Source: Chara braunii (Eukaryota; Streptophyta; Charophyceae; Charales; Characeae). From it: a DNA stretch of 35,180 nucleotides. The stretch lies in the NCBI GenBank assembly GCA_003427395.1, contig BFEA01000288.1, positions 1,859,389 through 1,894,568 on the forward strand, read 5' to 3'. Positions 9,203 to 18,591 of this stretch are shown here, in pieces. A model generated the notes under the pieces. That model ran no database searches. It saw only the letters and a list, made by a program, of their open reading frames with translations, and was not told the origin of the DNA. Position 1 is the stretch's first letter. Each line of letters opens with the position of its first letter. A program made the position numbers and the translations under genes.

Positions 9203-9603
9203 GCGTCACACCGCGTGTTTTTTTTTACAAGCAAGGAAAGGTATCGATGGATTAAGTGGTCCTCTGTGTTGAAGACTTTATCAATTGGTGGGGAGCTGCA
9301 CTTGCTGGAAAATGGGTCCAGCAATTGTAAATTGATTGTCTGTCATTGGTTGCTAAAAGGGATGCTCCTTCATTAGAGTACATGGAGCGCCTTCTATAAC
9401 AAAATGTTGAGATAGCTTCTCTGCCGGTGCACATAGCTATTTTCCAGTCCCATCAAAATCCCTTCTTTTGTCCGTTCTCCTGCTCCCTGGCGTATTTCTC
9501 CCTCGTCCTCTTGTGTCCCTCATTCTCCCTTTCTGTTTGCCTCTAGGTTCCTTATCCTGTTCTCTCTTGCGTGCTATAGATCTCTATGTCTCCTAGCAGA
9601 TGG
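9203..9603. other. Unassigned spacer between LTR and satellite
   Basis: The first half is AT-rich (with a run of eight or nine T near 9220), and the second half is pyrimidine-rich (about 9450-9590). No ORF of note, no inverted repeat and no recognisable element. Confidence 0.5.
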
Positions 9604-11009
9604 GACAAGGTCGAACCAAAGGTCATCCATGAAAGAAGCGGTGCACTTCCTACTAGTGTGTGAGTGAAAAGCATGAATGGGAGCAGGCTAGATCACCAAG
9701 GTCGAACCAAAGGTCATCCATGAAAGAAGCGGTGCACTTCCTAGTAGTGTGTGAGTGAAAAGCATGAGTATGAGTAGGCTAGATCACCAAGATTGCATCC
9801 AAGATCATCCATGGAAGTAGTGGTGCACTACCTACTAGTGTGTTAGTGAAAAGCATGAGTGTGAGTGGGCTAGATCACCAAGACTGCATCAAAGATCACC
9901 CATAGAAGTAGCGGTGCACTACCTACTAGTGTGTGAGTGAAAAGCATGAGTGTGAGCAGGCTAGATCACCACGATTGCATCAGACATCCTCCATGGAAGT
10001 AGCGGTGCACTACCTATTAGTTTGTGAGTGAAAAGCATGAGTTTGAGTAGGCTGGATCACCAAGATTGCATCAAAGATCACTCATAGAAATAGCGATGCA
10101 CTACCTACTGGTGTGTGAGTGAAAAGCATGAGTGTGAGTAGTCTAGATCACCAAAATTGCATCAGACATCATCTATGGAAGTAGCGGTGCACTACCTATT
10201 AGTGTGTGAGTGAAAAACATGAGTTTGAGTAGGCTAGATGACCAAGATTGCATCATACATCAGACATAGAAGTAGCGGTGCACTACCTACTAGTGTGTGA
10301 GTGAAAAACATGAGTGTGAGTAGGCTAGATCACCAAGATTGCATCAAAGATCATCCATAGAAGTAGCGGTGCACTACCTACTAGTGTGTGAGTGAAAAGC
10401 ATAAGTGTGAGCAGGCTAGATCACCAAGATTGCATCAGACATCATCCATGAAAGTAGTGGTGCACTACCTATTAGTGTGTGAGTGAAAAGCATGAGTTTG
10501 AGTAGGCTAGATCACCAAGATTGCATCGGACATCATCCATAGAAGTAGTGGTGCACTACCTACTAGTGTGTGAGTGAAAAACATGAGTGTGAGCAGGCTA
10601 GATCACCAAGATTGTATCGAAGATCATTCATAGAAGTAGCGGTGCACTACCTTTTAGTGTGTGAGTGAAAAACATGAGTGTGAACAGGCTAGATCACCAA
10701 GATTGCATCAGACATCATTCATGGAAGTAGCGGTGCACTACGTATTAGTGTGAGAGTGTAAAGCATGAGTTTGAGTAGGCTAGATCACCAAGATTGCATC
10801 AGACATCATCCATAGAAGTTGCGGTGCACTACCTTTTAGTGCGTGAGTGAAAAGCATGAGTGTGAGNCCATAGAAGTTGCGGTGCACTACCTTTTAGTGC
10901 GTGAGTGAAAAGCATGAGTGTGAGTAGGCTAGATCACCAAGATTGCATCAGACATCATCCATGGAAGTTGCGGTGCACTACCTATTAGTGTGTGAGTGAA
11001 AAACAAGAG
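9604..11009. repeat. Satellite subfamily A
   Basis: Monomers share GGCTAGATCACCAAGATTGC and AAGTAGCGGTGCACTACC. Two variant types alternate: one with CCTATTAG and GAGTTTGAG (starting at 10005, 10187, 10460, 10733 and 10973) and others with CCTACTAG and GAGTGTGAG. The spacing of the variant is two or three monomers, indicating a partly regular higher-order unit. The first two monomers differ (AAGGTCGAACCAAAGG in place of the GATTGCATC block), typical of array-edge degeneration. Confidence 0.85.
10811..10923. other. Assembly join with unmerged 56-bp overlap
   Basis: The 56 bases before the N at 10867 (10811-10866) are identical to the 56 bases after it (10868-10923), and they break the 91-bp phase by adding 57 bases. 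This is an unmerged contig overlap and not a biological duplication. Confidence 0.9.
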
Positions 11010-12018
11010 TTTGAGCAACCCAAATCACAAGTAACCAACATGAGATCATTCATAGAAGACTCGGAGCACTGCCTACTAGTGTGTGAATGAAATGCAAGAG
11101 TTGCACTAGACTATCTCACAAGATTTGAGCAAGAGATCATCCATGGAAGAATCGGAGGATCTCCTACTAGCATGTGAGTGAAAAACAAGAGTTTGAGTAG
11201 TCCAAATCACAAGTCTCCAACAAGAGGTCATCCATAGAAGAATCGGAGCACTACCTACTAATATGTGAGTGAAAAACACGAGTTTGAGTTGCCCAAATCA
11301 CAAGTAACCAACATGAGATCATCCATAGAAGAATCGGAGCACTACCTACTAGTGTGTGAGTGAAAAACAAGAGTTTGAGTAGCCCAAATCACAAGTAAAC
11401 AACATGAGATCATCTATAGAAAAATCGGAGCACTACCTACTAGTTTGTGAGTGAAAAACAAGAGTTTGAGTAACCCAAATCACAAGTATCCAACAAGAGA
11501 TCATCCATAGAAGAATCGGAGCACTATCTACTAGTGTGTGAGTAAAAAACAAGAGTTTGAGCAGCCCAAATCACAAGTAACCAACATGAGATCATCCATA
11601 GAAGAATCGGAGCACTACCTACTAGTGTGTGAATGAAATGCAAGAGTTGCACTAGGCTATCTCACAAGATTTGAGCAAGATCATCCATGGGAGAATCGGA
11701 GGATCTTCTACTAGCATGTGAGTGAAAAACAAGAGTTTGCGTAGCCCAAATCACAAGTAACAAACGTGAGATCATCCATAGAAGAATCGGAGTACCTACT
11801 AGCGTGTAAGTGAAAAACACAAGAGTTTGAGTAGCCCAAATCAGAAGTAAACAACATGAGATCATCTATAGAAGAATCGGAGCACTACCTCATAGTGTGG
11901 AAGTGAAAAACAAGAGTTTGAGTAGCCCAAATCACAAGTAAACAACATGAGATCATCTATAGAAGAATTGGAGCACTACCTACTAGTGTGGAAGTGAAAA
12001 AAAAGAGTTTGAATAGCC
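11010..12018. repeat. Satellite subfamily B with higher-order unit
   Basis: Monomers share CCCAAATCACAAGTAACCAA and GAAGAATCGGAGCACTACC. A distinct variant (GCAAGAGTTGCACTAG, CTATCTCACAAGATTTGAGC, GGAGGATCT) follows the blocks at 11064 and 11610. These are 546 bases apart, exactly six monomers, which suggests a six-monomer higher-order repeat. The A-to-B switch takes place inside one monomer near 11010. Confidence 0.85.
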
Positions 12019-12019
12019 T

Positions 12020-12236
12020 AATAAGAAGAAGAAGATGAAGAAGAAGAAGAAGAAGAAGAAGAGGATGAGGGATAAGGAGAAGAAGAGGAAGAAGAAGAAG
12101 AAAAAGGATAAGGAGAAGAAGAGGAAGAAAAAGAAGAAGAAGAATAGGAAGAAGAAGAAGAAGGAGGAGGAGAAGAAGAAAAAGAAAAAGAAAAAGAAAA
12201 AGAAGAAGAAGAAGAAGAAGATTGAAGAAGAAGAAG
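12020..12236. repeat. GAA-rich purine microsatellite
   Basis: About 215 bases of imperfect (GAA)n with GGA, GAT and AAAAG interruptions, beginning directly at the end of the last 91-bp monomer. The open frames it gives (poly-Lys on one strand, poly-Phe/Leu/Ser on the other) are products of the repeat and not genes. Long GAA tracts can form triplex DNA. Confidence 0.93.
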
Positions 12237-13450
12237 ATGCATACTCTTCCTTCCACTCACCTTGTTTATATCTTGGAGATGGAGTCTCAATCTTGATGAG
12301 GCTTTCCTCCTCCTTGCACACCTCCTCCTTGGCTATGGCTCCATCCTTCTTCAAGCCTTTCTTCTTCCTTTCTCACCTCTTCCCAAGTTGCCTCAAGCTT
12401 TCATCACCATGGCTATGGAGTCCTCCCCTCTAGGAGGGCTAATGGGGCGCCCTCTAGAATCTCTCTCTTCCTCACACCCTGGGGGCTATGGCGGATCACT
12501 CCCCTAGTGCCAGCCTCACTACCTCTAGTCTCTAGAGCTCCTCCCCCTAGCTCATGACCTCCACCAAACTCTCAAACTGGCATGGGCTCCCCTCTCCTCT
12601 CTCCAAGTGAAAGAGTGCTCTCATGAGCTCACTTGGGCAGCATGGGCACTCCTCATGCAATTGTGAAAGTGGCGGACTGAATTCCCAGCTTATGTAGGCT
12701 GAAACCAGCAGTCCGGCCAGCCCATGAGCCTCCCCATGTGCCTTGAGGTGAACCGAGGTACCCCGAAGGCAAAATTTCACCACTAGGTTCTTCCAGAGGT
12801 ACCCGGGCCTCATTTTGGCCAAGTACATGCAGTCCGAGTGGTTGGTACCAACTCGGACTGCCTCTTGGCCTACTTCGACCTCCTTTCCACCTCAAAAATG
12901 CTGCCCCCTTGGGTCCTAATGCCCAAGGGGCAATTTTACTTGAGAGAAAAAGGCCTAGTGAGTTTTTTTCTCGATTTTTTCAGTTTGTACCCGATTTTTG
13001 GTAGGCCGAGATATTTTTTCATGCAGCGGTACATTTTCAGCCTTGGATCTGGCTGAGATCCAAGGCCAGCAATATTCCTTGCCTCCCCCAAATAGCCCTT
13101 GCTTCAATTTTGAGCCCCTAAGTCAACTTTTTCAATTTTTGGTGCATCTGACTCTCTTTTTGGGCCAAATGCACAGTTTTGTCCCTTTCCCTCTTTTGTT
13201 TCTTTCCATTTTGGGCTGCCACCTCATTCCGGAGCTAGCCGTTTTGAGCTGGCCCACAAAAAACGGCTGGTTCCTCTCCACCATGAGATCTGATCTCAGA
13301 TCCATGGTCGAAGAGAAAAGCGGTCATTTTCTTTTTTTATTTTTTCTCATTTTCTTCTTTTTAATTCATATTTTATTGAGATATGACCCCAAGGGCCATA
13401 TCTCTGCAATCCGGATTGCCCTCCCTCATTCTAGGAGGGATGAGGTCACA
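12237..13450. repeat. Non-coding hairpin-bearing region
   Basis: No gene is found; the short open frames lack protein character. Inverted repeats include a 33-bp near-palindrome at 12829-12861 (outer stem GCAGTCCGAGT/ACTCGGACTGC, inner GTTGGTACCAAC), CCTTGGATCT/AGATCCAAGG at 13041-13065, and the CCATGAGATC/GATC.CATGG block at 13281-13307. The outer stem of the first recurs several times further on. Confidence 0.7.
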
Positions 13451-14260
13451 ATTGGGACCTGCCAGTCCCTACTGGGCAGGTCCCAATAGGCCGGAACACT
13501 CTCCTCCACTCTTTTCTCCCGTTTTGTTTCATTCTCCTTAATTTTTTTTTTTTTTTTTTTNCCTTAATTTTTTTTTTTTTTTTTTTTTTTTTTCAGTTGT
13601 GACAAGTGTCAAACTGCTGTGCACCCTCTCTCTAGGCCCTAGGACCTCATTCAAGGCCAGGTTCATGGCTGGTACTTGGCCGTTATATCTCAGATTCCAA
13701 CCATGGCACCCCCATGCTCCTAGAGGGCTCCACTTTGCCTCCGTTTGTCCAATTTTTAGCCCCTTTTGCTCCGATTTTCTAAGGGCAACCTTTTTCTCAT
13801 GTTAAGCCTCTCAAGGCTCTATTTTCTCATGCCTAGCTAGTCCGAGATATTTCGGACTGCTGGGCAGCCCTCCCAACATCATTATTTTACATTTCTTTCT
13901 TCCTATGACTCTCTCACTTGCCCCCACTAGTGTTACCACTAGTGGTGCTAATATTTCCCAGCATTTAGATCCTCGATCTCGACGGTGCCGTTTGCTTGCA
14001 CAATTATTCCTTGTGTTTGCTCATGGTTCCGTCGGGACATCCCAAGTCCCCGCCACTTTCCTCCATGCTAGTTCCATTTTTTTTTGTCCCGCCGGCGCGT
14101 GTCCTGTTTTCTGTCTTTTATTATTTGGACCCACTTGGTCTCCGGCAACCTTCCGAATGGTGTCCCATTTTTATTTTTGGGGCCCCTTGCCCTTGGTGGT
14201 CTCATCATCTCCATATGTGTGCCGATTTTTCTAGGCCGTGAGATCTCATCTCACGGTTGC
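13451..14260. repeat. Dispersed repeat, copy 1 (hairpin-rich)
   Basis: Colinear with 16610-17360: both start with a GGGACCTGCCAGTCCCTACT hairpin. Both then pass through a GTTATATCTC block, GCTCCGATTTTCT / ACTCCGATTTTCTC, a TCCGAGAT block, GGTGCTAATATTT, a CTCGATC.TGACGGTGC block and GTCCCCGCCACTT. Stem-loops: 13451-13463/13475-13487 (13-bp arms), 13839-13858 (7-bp arms), 14236-14256 (9-bp arms, 3-base loop). A poly-T tract with an N at 13561 is an assembly join. No coding potential is seen. Confidence 0.75.
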
Positions 14261-14348
14261 CATTTACCGTCTTTACTTGCCCCATGCCGAAATAGCTTCT
14301 TTCTAGTCTTCCGGGCTTGTCGTGGCTCATTTTCCCTTAGCCTAGGCA

Positions 14349-14672
14349 CCCCTATGCAGTCCGTTATTTCTCAGACTGCAGTCATGGCTATTTTTCTAGT
14401 CCCACAGCCCCACAACTTGCCCCATGCTAAAAGAAAATAAAGCGTTTGATTTCTAAGTGCATCCGACTCAATATTGGTCCAGGATGCACTTAAAACATGT
14501 GTTTTCCCTCCCCCATGCAGTCCGTTGTAACTCGGACTGCAATAGGGGTCAATTTCCCAGCCCCAATGCCCTACAACTAGCCCCTACTTAAAGGAAAAAG
14601 AAACGGTCAATTCCCAAGTGCATCCGGACTTGATTTTGACTCCGGATGCACCTAAAACATGCGTTTTTCCTC
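14349..14672. repeat. 161-bp tandem dimer, two hairpins per unit
   Basis: The hairpin starts TGCAGTC at 14355 and TGCAGTCCG at 14516 are 161 apart, and AAGTGCATCC at 14455 and 14616 are also 161 apart. Each unit carries hairpin 1 (TGCAGTCCG/CGGACTGCA) and hairpin 2 (GTGCATCC/GGATGCAC), while loops and spacers have diverged. The second unit has an 11-bp stem (GTGCATCCGGA/TCCGGATGCAC, 14618-14651). Confidence 0.8.
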
Positions 14673-14708
14673 ATGCATGTGATTCGTTTTATTTCGGTTG
14701 CATGGGGT

Positions 14709-14753
14709 TTTGATTTTCTTTGATTTTCTCTGCAAAAATCAAAGAAAATCAAA
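14709..14753. repeat. Perfect 19-bp inverted repeat, 7-base loop
   Basis: TTTGATTTTCTTTGATTTT (14709-14727) and its exact complement (14735-14753) flank CTCTGCA. Each arm is itself a direct repeat of TTTGATTTTC. It lies just after the 161-bp dimer and before a poly-T tract. It is not followed by a U-run as a bacterial terminator would be. Confidence 0.9.
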
Positions 14754-14759
14754 GTCCTT

Positions 14760-14885
14760 TGTAACCGCCTTATTCTTGAATGAATCTAGTCACGAATGAA
14801 TCTCCCCAAGTGACCGTTTTTTACCGTTAAGGTTTTTTTTTTTTTTTTTTTTTTTTCCTNTAAAAAAAAAAAAAAAAAAAAAAAA
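14760..14885. repeat. Homopolymer junction with assembly N
   Basis: A T-run of about 25 bases, CCT, N (14860), then an A-run of about 25 bases. Left and right are opposite homopolymers around a single N, so this is probably a contig join. The sequence ACCGTTAAGG plus T-run here recurs at 16560-16595. Confidence 0.7.
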
Positions 14886-16360
14886 GGAGGATGCGAAATC
14901 GAACCTGTTGAACCATCTCTCATCATTCCTCACTTTCTCATCTTTTCCGATAATAGTTAGCTCCGGGAAGACTACGGGTAACCTAATCTCAGGCAATACG
15001 ATAATGCAGTCTCATATGACAATGAAGGGGCCTCTTAAAATTAAAAAAAAAATTAAAAAAAAAAAGGGAAGGAAAACATAAGAAGATCAGGTATGATTTA
15101 TCCACTGCAGAAGAAAGAAGGTGCACATCTTTTTCCTACCAAAGGTCTCCTATAACTTGGAGGTTGGCTCTAACTTTACGCCTCGGAAGGCAGTAAGTCA
15201 ATAACCCGAAAGAATCAATGAAGGGGATATTATCTTAAACCTGAACTGGCTGAACTTCCAGACCCTGGCTAAACAGAACTCATCTCACTCGCCTTTTCTG
15301 AGGAACCTGGCTAAAAGCTTACATGTCAAGAAGCTTCCATTTCTTCCACCTCCGCTTCGGCATTGTAAAACTCTAATATTAGCATTATTTTACCACTTCC
15401 TGCCTTGTGGCGTCTCATGTCACCTATTTAGGAATCCCAACTCCCAAGGTTTCATCAATCTGTTTTTCCTACTATAACTTTCTTCTGTGAAAAACATATT
15501 TGCATAAGAAAGGACCTTCATGACTGATAACTCAATAGGAGGCAAGGATCTGTGCCTTATCCAATTTTGCGGCAAGGTTTATAACAAAAAGGAAGGAGTA
15601 AAATCATCATAGAAACAACTAGGTCGCCACATCTGAAAAGATTAACTTGGTAAAGGATCTATGATTCTCATGACTTAAACTATTCATCAATAGTCTCGCC
15701 GTCGCCAAGGTGCATACTTATTATTTTACAAACTTAAATATCATCCAACCAGCCGATGGAATCTTGGTAAACCTCCTCATATGCCAATCAGTACTTAATT
15801 GTCATCCCGGTTTCAAGCGGCTAGGTGCGCGCTTAACTTTCTTTCCTACTTAAAGTTGTTTTATTTTCAGATATCAAGAGCAAATCTTGATCCTCATTAC
15901 TTTAACGGAAGTAATCGCTTCCAGAGAGGGAAAGAGAGGAAAAGATATTCTATACCGCATCTGGAAATACAGACTTGGTATAGGATTCCCTGATTCTCAT
16001 GACGAAACTATTCAAATCAATAGATTCGCCGACACCAAGGTACGTACCTATCATTTTATCAACTCAACTATCATCCAATCATCCAAAGCAATCTTGGTAG
16101 ATTTTCTCTTATGCCAGTCAGTACTTAATTGTTATCATGGTTTCAAAGCGGCTACCTTAACAGAAGTTATCGCCCAAGTTTTTACCACTTACAGCTATGC
16201 TCAGAATAAACTACTTACTACCTTCCCTTAAGTCATGTTTTTCACTGCAACCAAGGCAGATTCTTATCGCAACCTTAGGTGGCTGCCAATTTCTAAATAT
16301 CTCGGCTTTTGACTCTGAACTGAGTTTAGGGTAGTAAGGTTTACCAACTCGCTTACTCTC
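14886..16360. repeat. AT-rich segment with 328-bp tandem duplication
   Basis: Base composition differs sharply from both flanks. No gene is seen. Copy 1 (15641-15920) and copy 2 (15969-16185) share ACTTGGTA, GATTCTCATGAC, ATCTTGGTA, CAGTACTTAATTGT and a GAAGT.ATCGC end, 328-330 apart, at roughly three-quarters identity. Copy 1 has about 60 extra bases near 15830-15885. It may be related to the AT-rich tandem repeat at the right end of the window (34990-35100 shares GTCAG..CGTACTT.ATT), but that match is short. Confidence 0.7.
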
Positions 16361-16450
16361 ATTCTAAAAAATAAAAAAAATAAAAAGGAGAAGAACCTGT
16401 CAAGAGCGAGAAAGAAGGACAGAAGAAACGTGCAAAGGAAGAATGACGAG

Positions 16451-16493
<43 letters not shown>

Positions 16494-16610
16494 GGAAAAA
16501 AGGGAGTTTGTGTTTTTTTTTTTTTTTTTTTTTTCCCACAAAAAAAAATTTTTAACCCTTACCGTTAAGGTTTTTTTTTTTTTTTTTTTTTTTTCCTCCT
16601 TTCTTAGACA
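16361..16610. repeat. Homopolymer-rich, foldback low-complexity stretch
   Basis: Runs of A (16456-16485), G, T (16513-16535) and T (16571-16594). AGGGTTAAAAA near 16450 is the inverse of TTTTTAACCCT near 16548. The open frame across it is poly-Phe/Lys and not a gene. The region may contain sequencing or assembly error. Confidence 0.7.
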
Positions 16611-17360
16611 GTAGGGACCTGCCAGTCCCTACTTGTGGCAGTCCCTACTTGTGGCAGTCCCTACTGACGACCAACTCACTCACTCCCTCTCACTCTTTTT
16701 GTCTTATTCTCTCACACTTTTCTTCTCTTTTCTCTCTTTTTTCTAGAAAGTCAAGTATCAAGTGGCCGTTAAGGCCCTTTTCTAGCCCTTTCCTCTTGGT
16801 TTTGGCCCTTACTATGCCCAAGGTGCAGTCCGTTATATCTCGGACTGCAATGGTGGCATTCTCATGCCCATGGGAGCTTCCCTTTTCTTCTATTTTCTTC
16901 CCATAGTGGCCCCTCGTACTCCGATTTTCTCCCGGAGGGCTATTTTTCACATGGGGTCTCGTTTGACTCCATTTTCTTGAGGGAGGCTGATCCGAGATTT
17001 TTTGGATTGCTCCCATGCCTCCCACTTCAAATTTTTTTACTTTCTCTTTCCCTTTTTGCCTTCTCGTTTGCTACTGGCGGTGCTAATATTTTTGGCCGTC
17101 AAGATCTCGATCTTGACGGTGCACCTTGTCTTAGTTATTTTCCACATGTCGCTTCACCGTTTCTCTTGGGGCCTTCTTGTGTCCCCGCCACTTGTTCCGT
17201 CGGTGGTTCCCGACACTTAGTCCCGTCGGCGGTCCCCGACACTTAGTTCCGTCGGCGGTCCCCGACACTTAGTCCCGTCGGCGGTCCCCGACTCATTTTG
17301 TCCCGTCGGCGGTCCCCGGCACATTTTGTCCCGTCGGCGGTCCGCGACATATTTTGTCCT
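16610..17360. repeat. Dispersed repeat, copy 2 (hairpin-rich)
   Basis: The second copy of the 13451-14260 repeat in the same orientation, 3.16 kb away. Stem-loops: AGTAGGGAC/GTCCCTACT (16610-16633), TGCAGTCCG/CGGACTGCA (16824-16849) and CCGTCAAGATC/GATCTTGACGG (17096-17119, 2-base loop). The first hairpin is followed by three copies of a 16-base unit (GTCCCTACTTGTGGCA at 16625, 16641 and 16657). Each copy keeps some hairpins that the other has lost. Confidence 0.75.
17195..17356. repeat. 26-28 bp minisatellite, six units
   Basis: Units start at 17195, 17221, 17247, 17273, 17301 and 17329; the first three are 26 bases and the last three 28. The core CCGTCGGCGGTCCCCGAC has a GTCGG/CCGAC stem, so each unit can fold as a small hairpin. 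Confidence 0.9.
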
Positions 17361-17905
17361 GGGTGCCACTATTTTTACTTAGTCTTGTGCGGCCCCTGGG
17401 CGTCTTTCCCCACGGTGTCCCACGCCCCTAGGCCGTTTGCCGCTCCCTTGGTGGCCCCTCTCCCTAGTTTTTTCTTGTGCCTTGCTTGCGCTGGTTCCTT
17501 TTGGTCGCGGGCCTCCATCCCGAGGCTCTCGTAGGTGGCCCCCATGTTGGCCCCTCGTTCTCGATCTTCCCGCGGCCTCCGGGCCGCCCCTCTCTCGACT
17601 CCCTCATTCTTTTGTCGCTGCCGCACCGCGTTCGCTGGTTCAAGGGCCCATCGGCCTTAGTCTTGTTGAATTCCAATGGCCCTCCCGACCTCATACTATG
17701 TTCTATGTGCCCCTGTTCTTGCGCTCGCTCGCTTGCCGTCACTAGTTTTTTCCTCCTGTGGTTCTCACCCCAGGGCATTACTCCCTCCTGCGACCTAATC
17801 CTTTATCTTTTCTCTCTCTTTCCTCGTTACTCCAGATTTCTCTGTCTTGCACAATTTGTCTATTTTCAGTCTCTCGAGTGATGGGAAGTTATTCGGGACC
17901 CACCA
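17361..17905. repeat. Pyrimidine-rich tail of the hairpin repeat
   Basis: C/T-rich with several overlapping short open frames of Pro/Leu/Ser composition and no recognisable protein. It ends in TCGGGAC/GTCCCGA (17893-17912), a relative of the GGGACCTGCCAGTCCC hairpin that begins the repeat copies. This hairpin lies at the junction with the truncated RT of element B. Confidence 0.55.
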
Positions 17906-18327
17906 GTCCCGACAACGTGCTCTTCGTAGGAGCTCGAATACACCAGGATAACATTCACATATACTATCACACAATAATTGATTATGCTCTGCGTCAGCCG
18001 CATTTTTCGCACGAAGTTCTGGAAAGCCACGTTCATCGCGTGCTAAAACGTGGCTGGGGCATTGCAAATTATCATCGGACATCGGATACATTGCCAAGTT
18101 CCTTCGAAAAGAACGAACGTTGTTTTTGGGCGATCCTCCTTTCGAACAAGAAGATAGTGAAATCCATGACGAACATCAAACTTACTGAAAAATCGAGCAC
18201 TCCCAATAACATATAATAACTCGTCAATTCGGGGGAGGGGGTACACATCCTTAATCGTGATATCATTCAACTTTCGATAATCGATGCATATACGAATCCC
18301 TCCTGCCTTTTTCGACACAATCACCAC
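17906..18327 (-). pseudogene. RT: Reverse transcriptase, truncated (element B)
   Basis: GGIRICIDYRKLNDITIKDV, YPLPRIDELL, FFSKFDVRHGFHYLLV, TTFVLFEGTWQCIRCPM and CNAPATF are visible, then TAG at about 18044-18046 where relatives have Gln. The same frame goes on with AMNVAFQNFV and CVIVYVNVILVYS. The catalytic YMDD box is altered to YVNV, removing both Asp residues, so the enzyme is dead. The reading ends near 17906 at the hairpin repeat. Confidence 0.9.
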
Positions 18328-18330
18328 TGG

Positions 18331-18588
18331 GAACGACTATGGACCGATGGCGGGTTCGATCCATCCATTAGCTTCGAACTCCTTAATCCTCTGAAACGCA
18401 GCCAATCTTTGGGCCGACGAATAGCAATAAGGAGTGCAGCTAATCGGTGGATGTTCCCCCGTGAGGATCGCATGTTCAATCACGTTAGACAATCCAATAT
18501 CATTATCGTGCACACTCAATACCTCCACATACCCATGCAAGACATCAATCAAAGATTTTCGAATCTCTCGAGGGACGTGATTGGGCAT
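18331..18588 (-). pseudogene. Pol linker and RT N-terminus (element B)
   Basis: VPREIRKSLIDVLHGYVEVL, HDNDIGLSNVIEHAILTGEH and QRIKEFEANGWIEPAIGP, the standard lead-in to Ty3 RT (the N-terminal strand before VxVxKK). A TAG follows IGP at about 18337-18339, then the RT frame resumes. It corresponds to element A 1340-1570. Confidence 0.85.
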
Positions 18589-18591
18589 AGT

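Larger units (their letters stand above)
9604..12018. repeat. Satellite array, 91-bp monomer, about 26 units
   Basis: The conserved block (G)GTGCACTACCTACTAG recurs at 9641, 9732, 9823, 9914, 10005, 10096, 10187, 10278, 10369, 10460, 10551, 10642, 10733 and 10824, exactly 91 bases apart. The same phase continues as GGAGCACTACC to 11971, with only two short deletions (89 and 90). 91 is not a multiple of three and no frame stays open, so the array is non-coding. Subfamily A covers 9604 to about 11010; subfamily B covers 11010-12018. The length of one array turn is below nucleosomal spacing. Confidence 0.97.

Noticed and set aside
8665-9324. 219-codon minus-strand open frame across the LTR
   Set aside because: It lies in GC-rich LTR sequence where stops are rare, has no motif, and spans the LTR end and unrelated flank.
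9604-12018. CRISPR array
   Set aside because: The 91-bp units are contiguous, with no alternating unique spacers and no cas-like gene, and the context is eukaryotic.
9604-12018. CACTA-type DNA transposon ends suggested by CACTA...TAGTG
   Set aside because: The motif occurs in every monomer as a 15-base hairpin and does not bound a larger unit.
12035-12433. Poly-Lys and poly-Phe/Leu/Ser frames
   Set aside because: Products of the GAA microsatellite.
13905-14440. Overlapping 80-120 codon open frames in the pyrimidine-rich block
   Set aside because: All three frames are open because T/C-rich sequence avoids stop codons; composition is Phe/Leu/Pro/Ser with no motif.
14709-14753. Rho-independent terminator
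   Set aside because: AT-only stem in a eukaryotic setting, no gene upstream, no U-run directly after the stem.
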